NCBI GenBank assembly: GCA_964631375.1
Contig: CAZVYQ010000001.1
Location: 95,622 to 159,621, forward strand
Reading direction: 5' to 3'
Length of the DNA stretch: 64,000 bases
Source of the DNA: JAAYYM01 sp964631375
GTDB taxonomy: Bacteria > Bacillota > Clostridia > Lachnospirales > Lachnospiraceae
Of the stretch, positions 48,297 to 56,770 are shown piece by piece. Numbering within the stretch: the first letter of the stretch is position 1; the number at the start of each line of letters is the position of its first letter. A model generated the notes under the pieces. It did no database searches. It was not told the DNA's origin and saw nothing but the letters and a program-made list of their open reading frames with translations. The position numbers and the translations under genes are program-made.

Positions 48297-48325
48297 GTGT
48301 GTATTGTAGCAATACACACTTTTTT
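48297..48325 (+). terminator. Intrinsic terminator between kinase and ABC transporter genes
   Basis: GTGTGTATTG (48297-48306) and CAATACACAC (48310-48319) form a perfect 10-bp stem with a 3-nt loop, followed by six T. It lies upstream of the AAGGAG site of the ATPase gene. No convincing promoter follows it, so transporter expression may depend on read-through or on an upstream weak promoter. Confidence 0.85.
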
Positions 48326-48340
48326 AGTAAGGAGAAAATC

Positions 48341-49033
48341 ATGAAAATATTAGAGACACATCAACTCAAAAAAATCTATGGAGCAGGCGATGCTACCGTT
48401 CACGCACTGGATGGAGTAGACCTGTCAATTGAAAAGGGAGAGTTTGTTGCAGTCGTCGGGACATCAGGAAGTGGTAAAAGCACACTGTTACATATGCTGG
48501 GGGGATTAGACAGACCGACCGAAGGGAATGTGACGGTAAACGGAGAAGATATCTTCTCATTGGAGGATGAGGCACTTACCATCTTCAGAAGACGCAAGAT
48601 CGGCTTTGTGTTCCAAAACTATAATCTGGTACCGGTCTTAAGTGTATATGAGAATATCGTATTACCTATACAATTGGATGGCAATGAACCTGATCAAGCA
48701 TATGTAAATAGTATTATTGAGGTGTTGGGGATTGAACGCAAGCTGGATAACCTGCCTGATCACCTTTCAGGCGGACAGCAGCAACGCGTAGCCATTGCAC
48801 GTGCCCTTGCAACGAAGCCTGCCATTTTGCTTGCTGATGAGCCAACAGGTAATCTCGACAGCAAGACCAGTCAGGATGTCATCGGTCTACTCAAGGTAAC
48901 AGGTCAGAAATTCGGTCAAACCATTGTGATGATTACACATAATGAAGAACTGGCTCAAATGGCTGATCGAATCATTCACATTGAAGATGGCAGGATACTT
49001 TGTGGAGGTGAACACAATGATCAAAGTTGCTAA
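48341..49033 (+). CDS. Peptide/macrolide-type ABC ATPase (BceA/MacB-like)
   Basis: The 230-residue ATPase has Walker A G-T-S-G-S-G-K-S-T, Q-loop V-F-Q-N-Y-N-L-V-P-V, signature L-S-G-G-Q-Q-Q-R, Walker B I-L-L-A-D-E-P-T-G-N-L-D and an H-loop I-T-H-N. These are classic for the LolD/MacB/BceA group. The start at 48341 follows AAGGAGAAAA; a longer frame begins within the terminator hairpin. It partners the large permease, whose start overlaps its end by 17 nt. Confidence 0.93.
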   Translation: MKILETHQLKKIYGAGDATVHALDGVDLSIEKGEFVAVVGTSGSGKSTLLHMLGGLDRPTEGNVTVNGEDIFSLEDEALTIFRRRKIGFVFQNYNLVPVLSVYENIVLPIQLDGNEPDQAYVNSIIEVLGIERKLDNLPDHLSGGQQQRVAIARALATKPAILLADEPTGNLDSKTSQDVIGLLKVTGQKFGQTIVMITHNEELAQMADRIIHIEDGRILCGGEHNDQSC

Positions 49034-51665
49034 TCATAAGTGTATTCGCCGTCTGGGTATGAAATGTATGCGCGCCGCACATACTCGCAATATTGTTGCA
49101 GTGGCTGCGATCATCCTGACTACCGTCCTGTTCACGACACTATTTACCATTGCGCGATCCTTTACACTCGCCCTACAGGAATCCAATTTCCGTGCATTGG
49201 GAGGTTATAACCATGGAACATTCAAATATATAACTCTTGAACAGGCAAAGGAGCTAATGGGTGATCCACTGATACAAGAGTATGGATTGCGTCGTTACGT
49301 TGGCATGGCAGACAGTGAGCCTTTTCAAAAAGATCATGTAGAGGTCAGCTGGTGTGACGCAAATGAGGCAAAATGGGGATATCGTATGCCGGAAACGGGA
49401 CATCTTCCCACAGAAGGAACCAATGAAGCTGCTACCGACACACATGTCCTGTCTCTGCTTGGAATCGAACCTGAGTTGGGAAAAGAATTCACACTTACCA
49501 TTGATGTTGATGGCGTCAGTACCACACAAACGTTTACACTCTGCGGATGGTGGGAGCATGATGCGGCATGTGATGCAAGTCATATTTTAATTCCGTCGAG
49601 TCGTACAGATGCTATTTTCAATGAACTGGCTACACAAGGCAAGGACAACATGACAACTTTTTGGAGTATGAGTGTCATGTTTGCAGATTCATTAGACATT
49701 GCGGATGATATGATACAGGTATTGGATCATCATGGATATCAATGTGAAGGGAAGCAGGAAGGGACAGATAATTATATTGCCATAGGTGTCAATTGGGGCT
49801 ACATGGGAGCACAGCTGACCAATATAATGAGTGCCTCCTCTCTGATTGTTGTCATCCCGCTTGTTTTACTGATCATTTTTACAGGCTACCTAATCATTTA
49901 TAATATATTTCAGATCTCCGTGGTTTCGGATATTCGTTTTTACGGATTACTGAAGACCATTGGGACGACACCAAGACAGCTGAAGCGTATCATCCGACAG
50001 CAGGCGATGTTGCTCTGTACAATTGGAATTCCGTTTGGTTTGATTTTGGGTTGGTTTTTAGGTGTCAGACTGACTCCGATTATACTTGCACAGCTGAATG
50101 GAATGAAGCAAAATACACATTCCTCAAGCCCTTCAATTTTTATATGTTCAACCCTGTTTTCTATTTTAACTGTATTTTTGTCCTGCCGTAAACCCGGACG
50201 TCTGGCTTCTGAGGTATCTCCTGTCGAAGCAGTTCGTTATACAGAAAACAACCTTTCGAAAAAGATTGTCAAAAAGACGCATGGTAAGATTTCACCTTTT
50301 TCAATGGCATGGGCAAATCTTGGACGCGCCAAAAAAAGAACCCTGATAACAGTGTTCTCATTATCTCTTGCTGTCGTATTATTAACCCTAACTGTAACCT
50401 TTACAAATGGGTTTGATATGAACAAATATTTAAAATCCTTCTCTGTAACAGATTTTGTATTTGCACATGCAGATTATTTTCAGTCTGGAAAAAGTCCATT
50501 TCATAAGGATATGGCTATTCCTGAATCAGTCATCGATGAGATGACTCTACAGGGTGATATCACTGAAGGAGGCAGAGTGTATGGCGTGACCAGCATTATG
50601 AATGGATATATCAGTGAGGAACGATATCGAACACGATATGGTCAATGGAACAGTCCCGAAGCAATGGATCAGCAGATTGCCAATGCAGAACGTGATGAAA
50701 ATGGTCTGATCTGTGACAGAACACAGCTTTATGGTATGGATCCTTTTATACTGGATCAGCTTACACTGTTTGAGGGAGATCTTTCTACGCTGAACAAGGC
50801 TGATGCCCATAACATTGCAGCAGTTTATTGGACCGACGATTATAATCAAATAGAACCTGAAACAAACTGGGCCAAACTCGGTGATACCGTCAGTATACGA
50901 TATGTAGACGAATACGATTGCATTAATCCTTACACGGGGGAATTAGTAGATCCGAGCAGTGAAGATCCCTACCAACTTGAAATCAAGAGTTATCGTGATG
51001 TTTCCTATACTGTCACAGCCCTTGTAGCAGTACCAAATTCCCTGAGCTATCGTTATTATGATTTTGATACCTTTTTAATGGGTTCACAGGCATTTATCAA
51101 AGATACAGGAACAAGTGATGTGATGCTGTATGCTTATAATACAACCAAGAAATCCAATCATGCCATGGAAACCTATTTATCTGATTATACACAAAATCAA
51201 AATCCACAATATGATTATGAAAGCAGGAGTACACATGCCAAAGAATTCAAAGATTTTCGTATGATGTTTTTACTCTTAGGCGGTGTGATCAGTTCTATCA
51301 TCGCTTTGATAGGAATTTTAAACTTCTTTAATGCTATGTTGACCAGTATTATTACACGTAAAAGAGAACTTGCCATGCTTCAATCCATTGGTATGACAGG
51401 AGGACAGCTAAAGAAAATGTTAGTATGGGAAGGATTGTTATATACAATGGCTTCGGTCATAGTTGTTCTGTTGCTTACTACAATCGGTTCTCCATTCCTA
51501 AAATCATTCTTTGAAAAAATGTTCTGGTTCTTCACCTATCATTTTACTGCATTACCAATATTGCTAGTGGCACCGCTGTTTGCCTTATTGGGATGTTTGA
51601 TCCCAATTATGGTGTACCATCACATCGCAAAACAGACAATTGTGGAACGACTAAGAGAAATATAA
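49017..51665 (+). CDS. FtsX/MacB-type ABC permease (BceB/SalY-like), 882 residues
   Basis: The large permease has eight or more hydrophobic segments in two FtsX-like halves. There is an N-terminal segment (about 20-45), three segments near 260-390, another near 440-460, and three near 740-860. Two extracellular domains (about 50-260 and 465-735) lie between. The FtsX motif G-L-L-K-T-I-G-T-T-P-R-Q-L in the first half is repeated as A-M-L-Q-S-I-G-M-T-G-G-Q-L in the second. It probably removes antimicrobial peptides from their targets. GGAGGTG stands before the ATG at 49017. Confidence 0.9.
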   Translation: MIKVANHKCIRRLGMKCMRAAHTRNIVAVAAIILTTVLFTTLFTIARSFTLALQESNFRALGGYNHGTFKYITLEQAKELMGDPLIQEYGLRRYVGMADSEPFQKDHVEVSWCDANEAKWGYRMPETGHLPTEGTNEAATDTHVLSLLGIEPELGKEFTLTIDVDGVSTTQTFTLCGWWEHDAACDASHILIPSSRTDAIFNELATQGKDNMTTFWSMSVMFADSLDIADDMIQVLDHHGYQCEGKQEGTDNYIAIGVNWGYMGAQLTNIMSASSLIVVIPLVLLIIFTGYLIIYNIFQISVVSDIRFYGLLKTIGTTPRQLKRIIRQQAMLLCTIGIPFGLILGWFLGVRLTPIILAQLNGMKQNTHSSSPSIFICSTLFSILTVFLSCRKPGRLASEVSPVEAVRYTENNLSKKIVKKTHGKISPFSMAWANLGRAKKRTLITVFSLSLAVVLLTLTVTFTNGFDMNKYLKSFSVTDFVFAHADYFQSGKSPFHKDMAIPESVIDEMTLQGDITEGGRVYGVTSIMNGYISEERYRTRYGQWNSPEAMDQQIANAERDENGLICDRTQLYGMDPFILDQLTLFEGDLSTLNKADAHNIAAVYWTDDYNQIEPETNWAKLGDTVSIRYVDEYDCINPYTGELVDPSSEDPYQLEIKSYRDVSYTVTALVAVPNSLSYRYYDFDTFLMGSQAFIKDTGTSDVMLYAYNTTKKSNHAMETYLSDYTQNQNPQYDYESRSTHAKEFKDFRMMFLLLGGVISSIIALIGILNFFNAMLTSIITRKRELAMLQSIGMTGGQLKKMLVWEGLLYTMASVIVVLLLTTIGSPFLKSFFEKMFWFFTYHFTALPILLVAPLFALLGCLIPIMVYHHIAKQTIVERLREI

Positions 51666-51668
51666 TAA

Positions 51669-51708
51669 AGAGTCTGTCGGATTTATTACATCCGGCAGAC
51701 TCTCCTTT
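51669..51708 (+). terminator. Terminator of the BceAB-like operon
   Basis: AGAGTCTGTCGGAT (51669-51682) pairs with ATCCGGCAGACTCT (51690-51703), one G-U pair, followed by CCTTTTC. It lies between convergent operons. Confidence 0.82.
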
Positions 51709-51723
51709 TCATTCAAGAAACAA

Positions 51724-52716
51724 CTAATTCAATGCCTCTTTCAGCACTTCTGCATTATGCTGCATCAGCGAAATGTATGTTGCTCCGTTTTCAAAATCAT
51801 CCTTCGTTACATTGTGCACTGCATTGAGCAGTTCGCTTTTGGCTCCGGTTGCTTCACAGATCGCATCACATACCTTGGTATTGGATAATTCGATATGGAA
51901 TACCATCGGAATCCCATCCTGTTTTACTTTATCAATCAAAAACGCGATGGTGGCAGCACTTGGTTCCGAATCAGACGCACATCCCGGAAATGCTGCATAA
52001 TATGTCAGTCCATACTCATCCGCCAGATATCTGAACGGAAAACGATCGCCCACAATGATTTCCTGACGAGCTGCCCCATCAATGACACCATGAAAGTCCT
52101 GATCCAGCTTTTCAAGCTTTGCTATATAATCTGCTGTATTTTTCTGATAGTCTTCCGCATGATCAGGGTCTGCTTCACACAGCGCATCACATAGCTTCTG
52201 TACAATCAACTCAGCATTTTTCGGAGATGTCCATACATGCTCATCATACTCTACTTCTCCATGTTCCTCTCCTTCTGCTTCATCGTGTTCCTCTTCTTCG
52301 GTCATTCCCTCTACAATTTCCTCCTCAACCGGAGTCACACAGTCCATTAGGGTTACAATCTTTTTATCTTCCAGACTTACCGAATCTAAAATAGAATCAA
52401 TCCATGCATCTGATTCTCCACCTACATAGACAAATACATCTGCTTCATTGATGGACTTGATATCCTGCGGTGTCGGTTCAAAGCTGTGACTTTCAGCCCC
52501 CGGCGGCAGCAGCATTGTGAGATTCAGATGCTCACCGCCAATCTGACGAAGAAAATCATATTCCGGGAAGATGGTTGCAATCGCATTGATTTTACTTTCT
52601 GTATTCGTCGTTTCCTTTGTATCTGCCTCCTGATTAGGTGTACCTGCTGCGCAGCCACATAAAACTGCAAGCATCAATACTGCAGCCAAAAACTCCATCA
52701 CTTTATTTTTTTTCAT
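51724..52716 (-). CDS. znuA: Zinc/manganese ABC transporter binding lipoprotein (ZnuA/AdcA-like)
   Basis: The 330-residue protein has a lipoprotein signal (L-C-G-C, Cys22) and the cluster A-I fold. It has P-P-G-A-E-S-H-S-F-E-P-T-P with the first metal His, an acidic His-rich loop (about 140-160, E-E-E-H-D-E-A-E and E-H-G-E-V-E) before H-V-W-T-S-P, and a further D-R-F-P-F-R-Y-L-A-D-E-Y. The His/acidic loop is typical of zinc- rather than manganese-binding members. Its ATPase and permease are not adjacent. A DtxR-family regulator gene is divergent from it. Zinc is the likely cargo, but manganese is not excluded. Confidence 0.88.
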   Translation of the reverse strand: MKKNKVMEFLAAVLMLAVLCGCAAGTPNQEADTKETTNTESKINAIATIFPEYDFLRQIGGEHLNLTMLLPPGAESHSFEPTPQDIKSINEADVFVYVGGESDAWIDSILDSVSLEDKKIVTLMDCVTPVEEEIVEGMTEEEEHDEAEGEEHGEVEYDEHVWTSPKNAELIVQKLCDALCEADPDHAEDYQKNTADYIAKLEKLDQDFHGVIDGAARQEIIVGDRFPFRYLADEYGLTYYAAFPGCASDSEPSAATIAFLIDKVKQDGIPMVFHIELSNTKVCDAICEATGAKSELLNAVHNVTKDDFENGATYISLMQHNAEVLKEALN

Positions 52717-53006
52717 ATAGAACCTCCAAATTTAAATCTTGCTACCTACAAATTGTCATACATCGGACTGAAAATTCAATTATCCATGCGAACCTTATCA
52801 AGAATGAGATTACGCTCTGAAACAGAGCCTTGAAATACATCACGCAAACATTATTAATTGTAACGCCACAGATAACAAGAAGTCAAGCCATTCCTGATAA
52901 AGCTTACAATGGAAAAACCCGTTTTGTTCTTGCAATCTTGCCTGTAAAATGTTAGGCTATTCTTTAGTGATATGAATGTAACTGCTAAGTGAAAGGGAGT
53001 GTAGAT
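52717..53006. promoter_or_regulatory. Divergent control region between znuA and the DtxR-family gene
   Basis: This 290-bp stretch has no gene. It holds a small hairpin GCTCTG-AAA-CAGAGC near 52813-52827. The sequence TTAGGCTATTCTTTAGTGA (52952-52970) matches a DtxR/IdeR box mainly in its left half. It follows a TAAAAT (52945-52950) in the promoter of the regulator gene. No clear Zur box was found. Confidence 0.45.
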
Positions 53007-53399
53007 ATGAGTTATATCAAACATAAATCAGAAGAATCAGTTGAGGATTATCTGGAGACGATACTCATATTAAGCAAACGTCTGCCTGTAGTTCGTTCCA
53101 TCGACATCGCAAATGAGTTATCCTACTCAAAACCCAGTATCAGTGTTGCCATGAAAAATCTACGAGCCAATGATTACATCACTGTATCTGATGAAGGGTA
53201 TATCAATCTGACCGCAACTGGAAAGACATTGGCAGAAACAGTATTTGAGCGACATACCATCCTTTCCACCATGCTGATCCGCTTGGGAGTTGATTCTAAA
53301 ACAGCACTTGCAGATGCATGTAGAATGGAGCATGACATCAGCCCTGAAAGCTTTGAAGCTATTAAAAAGCATGTCGAAAGTATTCCGGAGCATCAATAG
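53007..53399 (+). CDS. DtxR-family metal-dependent regulator
   Basis: The 130-residue protein has the DtxR winged helix (V-E-D-Y-L-E-T-I-L; R-S-I-D-I-A-N-E-L-S-Y-S-K-P-S-I-S-V-A-M) and dimerisation domain, but no SH3-like C-terminal domain. The metal-ligand segment reads D-A-C-R-M-E-H. The Cys three residues before Glu-His matches DtxR/IdeR (iron) rather than MntR (Glu-x-x-Glu-His). It may regulate itself or znuA. The ATG at 53007 follows AAAGGGAG; a GTG six codons upstream is weaker. Confidence 0.9.
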   Translation: MSYIKHKSEESVEDYLETILILSKRLPVVRSIDIANELSYSKPSISVAMKNLRANDYITVSDEGYINLTATGKTLAETVFERHTILSTMLIRLGVDSKTALADACRMEHDISPESFEAIKKHVESIPEHQ

Positions 53400-53427
53400 A
53401 AATGTAACAATAAAGTATTAATGAATC

Positions 53428-53456
53428 AGAGCAGCCTATTGGGCTGCTCTTTTTTT
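53428..53456 (+). terminator. Terminator of the DtxR-family gene
   Basis: AGAGCAGCC and GGGCTGCTCT pair around a 4-nt loop, followed by seven T. The hairpin overlaps the final codons and stop of the convergent methyltransferase-like gene. Confidence 0.88.
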
Positions 53457-54032
53457 GCCAAAGTATCGACATGTATGTTTTTGATACTCTATGTAACTGT
53501 CTCCAAAGACAGTGGGTAAATATACCTCTTCCCTGCAGATCTGCAAATGCAGGGAGATGACTGCCATTAAGGAAAAAAATAAAAGGGGTAGATTGAAAAA
53601 AGCTAACAGGATCCCTATATACACAAGATCAAATCCAAGAAATGCCGGATTTCTGCTGTACTGATAGATTCCTCTCGTCACAAGCTTAGTCTTTTCTTCT
53701 TCATTGATTCCTGCTCTCCAGCTGTCGCGCATAGTCGCCATTGCTGCAATAAATAACAGATCTCCAAGGAATGCAATGATCAATCCCACGGTAATCAACC
53801 AATTCGTCTCTGCAATTCTTCTATTGAAATAAATACTAAGGAGCTCTGCTATCACAACTGCTACAGTGGTGATTCTCATGATTTTCTCAACCCGTCTTGT
53901 TTCAGGTGGCTTTGTCCCTTGATTGATCTGATTCGTCCGAATCCCACGTCGTTTTTGTAGCATCATCTTTGTAAAATAAGCGATATAAAATACTGCCAGT
54001 ATAAGTACAGCTGCTATTTGATATATTATCAT
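53436..54032 (-). CDS. Isoprenylcysteine carboxyl methyltransferase-like membrane protein
   Basis: The 198-residue protein has about four to five hydrophobic segments and the ICMT/PEMT-type C-terminal motif: G-I-Y-Q-Y-S-R-N-P-A-F-L-G, then E-E-V-Y-L, F-G-D-S-Y-I-E-Y and R-Y-F-G. Bacterial members are probable SAM-dependent methyltransferases with unknown substrates. The ATG at 54032 follows GGAGGG by 7 nt. It lies 48 nt after arsR on the same strand and may be the last gene of the HMA-zntA-arsR operon. Its last codons encode part of the terminator hairpin at 53428-53456. Confidence 0.82.
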   Translation of the reverse strand: MIIYQIAAVLILAVFYIAYFTKMMLQKRRGIRTNQINQGTKPPETRRVEKIMRITTVAVVIAELLSIYFNRRIAETNWLITVGLIIAFLGDLLFIAAMATMRDSWRAGINEEEKTKLVTRGIYQYSRNPAFLGFDLVYIGILLAFFNLPLLFFSLMAVISLHLQICREEVYLPTVFGDSYIEYQKHTCRYFGKKRAAQ

Positions 54033-54080
54033 TTCTTTTCCCTCCAATGTCCCTGATAAGCCCTGTGCTCAAGCATACAA

Positions 54081-54440
54081 TTATTCCTCTATATGTTCTC
54101 TTCCCTGAGCAATGATACTGCGTACATGATCATCTGCCAACGAATAGAAGATCGATTTCCCATCTCTACGATTTTTAACGAGCTTATTTTGCTTAAGTAT
54201 TTTCAATTGGTGAGAGATTGCAGACTGCGTCATATTGAGTACCTGTGCAAGATCACAGACGCAAACCTCTGCTTCAAATAATACAAAAAGAATCCTGATT
54301 CTTGTAGAATCCCCAAACACCTTAAATAATTCTGCCAGGTCATACAATTCTGTCTCCTCCGGCATTGTCTCGTTGACGATCTTTACAAGCTCCTCATGTA
54401 CCTCTGTTGTTTCACAACACTCCATTTTTCCCACTGTCAT
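54081..54440 (-). CDS. ArsR/SmtB-family metal-sensing repressor (CadC/CzrA-like)
   Basis: The 119-residue protein has the ArsR winged helix (F-K-V-F-G-D-S-T-R-I-R-I-L; L-N-M-T-Q-S-A-I-S-H-Q-L-K-I-L-K). The metal motif E-V-C-V-C-D-L is in helix alpha-3, and Glu-Cys-Cys near the N terminus adds further ligands. This set fits CadC-type sensors of Cd/Pb/Zn. The C-terminal helix has D-D-H-V-R-S-I-I-A-Q-G-R-E-H, as in alpha-5 zinc sites. It probably represses the operon at the palindrome at 56620-56639. It starts 13 nt after zntA. Confidence 0.93.
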   Translation of the reverse strand: MTVGKMECCETTEVHEELVKIVNETMPEETELYDLAELFKVFGDSTRIRILFVLFEAEVCVCDLAQVLNMTQSAISHQLKILKQNKLVKNRRDGKSIFYSLADDHVRSIIAQGREHIEE

Positions 54441-54453
54441 CTCTTTCTCCTCC

Positions 54454-56319
54454 TCATTTTTTTACAAACAATGCCCGCACTGCATTGAGTACTGCGATCA
54501 CCATCACTCCGACATCTGCAAAAATGGCCACCCACATATTTGCAATACCGAGTGCTCCTAATGCCAGACAGATGACCTTGACACCTATTGCAAAATAGAT
54601 ATTCTCATACACAATTCTCATACATTTACGTGATATTCTGATTGCTTTGGAAATCTTCAACGGATCGTCATCCATCAGCACAATATCTGCCGCCTCAATC
54701 GCTGCATCTGATCCCAACGCACCCATAGCAATCCCGATATCAGCTCTGGAAAGCACCGGTGCATCATTGATACCGTCACCTACAAATGCAAGTTTTCCCT
54801 TCCTGTCCCTGATCTGTAGCAATTCTTCTACCTTAGTTACCTTGTCTCCCGGAAGAAGCTCTGTATAAACCTCATCCAATTCCAGCTCTGTTGCCACCTG
54901 TTCTCCGACATTTTTCATATCTCCTGTCAACATCACTGTTTTTTCGATACCTGCCTTTTTCAAAGCTTTAATTGCTTCTTTAGAAGTCATCTTCACTTTG
55001 TCAGAGATCACGATATGTCCTGCATATGCTCCATCCACAGCGATATGCACAATTGTCCCCACATGATGACAGTTGATATAGGCTACCTTGATCCTGTCCA
55101 TCAATTTGGCATTACCGACAGCGATCTCTTTACCGTCTACCTTGGCAATGACTCCATTTCCACTGATCTCCTGTACATCCTCTACTCTGCTCTGATCAAT
55201 CACCTTACCATATGCCTTCTGTAGACTCTTGCTGATCGGATGTGTGGAATAGCTCTCTGCTAGAGCTGCATACTCTAAGATAAGAGTTTCCTCTTCCTTT
55301 GTATGATGAATGCCTGTAACCTCAAAGACGCCTTCTGTTAATGTTCCTGTTTTATCAAATACAACTGCTTTTGTCTGTGCCAATGCTTCCAAGTAATTAG
55401 AGCCCTTCACCAACACACCCTCTTTGCTTGCTCCTCCGATTCCTGCAAAAAAACTAAGTGGAATGCTGATGACCAGTGCACATGGGCAGCTGATGACCAA
55501 GAAGGTCAATGCTCTGTATACCCACTCTCCCCACTCAGGAGAAAGCCCTAAAAACAGCCCTCTGATGACAGGTGGTAAAATCGCCAGTGCCAGTGCACTG
55601 TAGCATACAATTGGTGTGTACACCCTTGCAAATCTGGATATAAAATTCTCAGATTTAGACTTCTTGGAACTGGCATTTTCAACCATATCAAGGATCTTAG
55701 AAGCAGTAGACTCTCCAAATGCTTTTGTGGTTTGTATATGTAACACACCACTCTCATTAATACAACCACTGATCACTTCCATTCCTATAGATACTTCTCT
55801 CGGAAGGCTCTCTCCGGTCAATGCACTTGTATTCAATGTTGATGTTCCCTCTGTAATCACACCATCAATCGGGATCTTCTCTCCTGGTTGTACAATGATC
55901 ACTGTACCTACAGATACTTCATCAGGATCTACCCTTTCAAGTTGACCGTCACGGTCTATATTGGCATAATCAGGTCTAATATCCATCAGTTCACTGATGT
56001 TTCTTCTGCTTTTCCCTACAGCATAGCTTTGAAAGAGTTCTCCAATCTGGTAAAACAGCATAACTGCAGTTCCCTCTTTATAATCTCCCAAAGCAATCGC
56101 CCCAACGGTTGCCACTGCCATCAGGAAGTTTTCATCAAATACCTGTCTGTTTAGGATTCCTTTGATTGCCTTCTTCAATATATCATATCCAATGAGTAGA
56201 TATGGAATCATGTATAGGATAAATCTCAGATATCCTTCTACTGACACGTACTGCAATAACACTACCAGTACTGCTGATATGATGATTCTGATCAAAACCT
56301 TTTTCTGCTTCTTGTTCAT
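54454..56319 (-). CDS. zntA: Zn/Cd/Pb-exporting P1B-type ATPase without HMA domain
   Basis: The 621-residue ATPase pumps heavy-metal ions out of the cell. It has eight hydrophobic segments, the metal site S-C-P-C-A-L in TM6, the phosphorylation motif D-K-T-G-T-L-T, and H-P with the following nucleotide-binding Gly. The hinge is G-D-G-I-N-D-A-P. TM7 has a Lys in G-V-K-V-I-C-L and TM8 an Asp in F-A-D-V-G-V, the pair that marks the Zn/Cd/Pb group (P1B-2). The usual N-terminal HMA domain is missing; a free HMA protein is encoded just upstream. It is followed by its ArsR regulator. Confidence 0.94.
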   Translation of the reverse strand: MNKKQKKVLIRIIISAVLVVLLQYVSVEGYLRFILYMIPYLLIGYDILKKAIKGILNRQVFDENFLMAVATVGAIALGDYKEGTAVMLFYQIGELFQSYAVGKSRRNISELMDIRPDYANIDRDGQLERVDPDEVSVGTVIIVQPGEKIPIDGVITEGTSTLNTSALTGESLPREVSIGMEVISGCINESGVLHIQTTKAFGESTASKILDMVENASSKKSKSENFISRFARVYTPIVCYSALALAILPPVIRGLFLGLSPEWGEWVYRALTFLVISCPCALVISIPLSFFAGIGGASKEGVLVKGSNYLEALAQTKAVVFDKTGTLTEGVFEVTGIHHTKEEETLILEYAALAESYSTHPISKSLQKAYGKVIDQSRVEDVQEISGNGVIAKVDGKEIAVGNAKLMDRIKVAYINCHHVGTIVHIAVDGAYAGHIVISDKVKMTSKEAIKALKKAGIEKTVMLTGDMKNVGEQVATELELDEVYTELLPGDKVTKVEELLQIRDRKGKLAFVGDGINDAPVLSRADIGIAMGALGSDAAIEAADIVLMDDDPLKISKAIRISRKCMRIVYENIYFAIGVKVICLALGALGIANMWVAIFADVGVMVIAVLNAVRALFVKK

Positions 56320-56376
56320 CTGATACCCTCTTTTCTATCACTTATATCATTCTGCCTCGGGTCATTTAAAATGATT

Positions 56377-56595
56377 CTATATATAAATCTCACAGTCATC
56401 CTCAACCTTTTTGCAGTTTTTCAATACTTCCTTCATCACTTCCTTGGAATCAACACCCTCCTCAAACTCTACATTCATCTTCAGAGCCATGAAATTCACG
56501 GTTACATCTGACACTCCAGCTGTTTTCCTGGCTGCCTCCTCCATCTTGTTTGCACAGTTTGCACAGTCTATTTCTATTTTGTAAGTCTTTTTCAT
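56377..56595 (-). CDS. Free HMA-domain metal-binding protein
   Basis: The 72-residue protein is a single heavy-metal-associated domain with I-D-C-A-N-C-A-N-K-M, and ends in an acidic tail (V-E-D-D-C-E-I-Y-I) with one more Cys. The Asp before C-x-x-C is common in zinc-binding HMA domains. It probably hands metal to, or regulates, the P1B ATPase encoded 57 nt downstream, which lacks this domain. AAAAGGAG fixes the start at 56595. Confidence 0.9.
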   Translation of the reverse strand: MKKTYKIEIDCANCANKMEEAARKTAGVSDVTVNFMALKMNVEFEEGVDSKEVMKEVLKNCKKVEDDCEIYI

Positions 56596-56619
56596 TAGAA
56601 ATTCTCCTTTTGATTTTAT

Positions 56620-56639
56620 ATATGAGCACTTGTTCATAT
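56620..56639. promoter_or_regulatory. ArsR/SmtB-type operator
   Basis: ATATGAGCACTTGTTCATAT is a nearly perfect 20-bp palindrome of the 12-2-12 class (ATGAACA-N2-TGTTCAT) bound by SmtB/CzrA-type sensors. It lies just downstream of the -10 of the HMA-zntA-arsR promoter. Confidence 0.82.
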
Positions 56640-56649
56640 GTTTGATTTA

Positions 56650-56677
56650 ATTATAACAGCTGAATTATGCTTGTCAA
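56650..56677 (-). promoter_or_regulatory. Promoter of the HMA-zntA-arsR operon
   Basis: On the minus strand TTGACA (56672-56677), a 16-bp spacer and a perfect TATAAT (56650-56655). The ArsR-type operator covers the start of transcription. Confidence 0.82.
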
Positions 56678-56698
56678 GTCAATTATGAAAATTTCTTC

Positions 56699-56745
56699 TT
56701 GACAATCCAAAAGGATTCCTTTACTATAATCATACCGACGGTATG
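56699..56745 (+). promoter_or_regulatory. tetR promoter and TetR-type operator
   Basis: TTGACA (56699-56704) is followed by TATAAT (56725-56730) with a long 20-bp spacer; TACTAT (56722-56727) would give 17 bp. The palindrome CATACCGACGGTATG (56731-56745) directly follows, where a repressor would block the start. Confidence 0.68.
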
Positions 56746-56770
56746 TATGTATCTCGCAAAGGGGTTTATT

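Noticed and set aside
52717..53006. Zur box upstream of znuA (AT-rich dyad around ATTAAT near 52850)
   Set aside because: The match to known Zur or AdcR sites is too weak to call.
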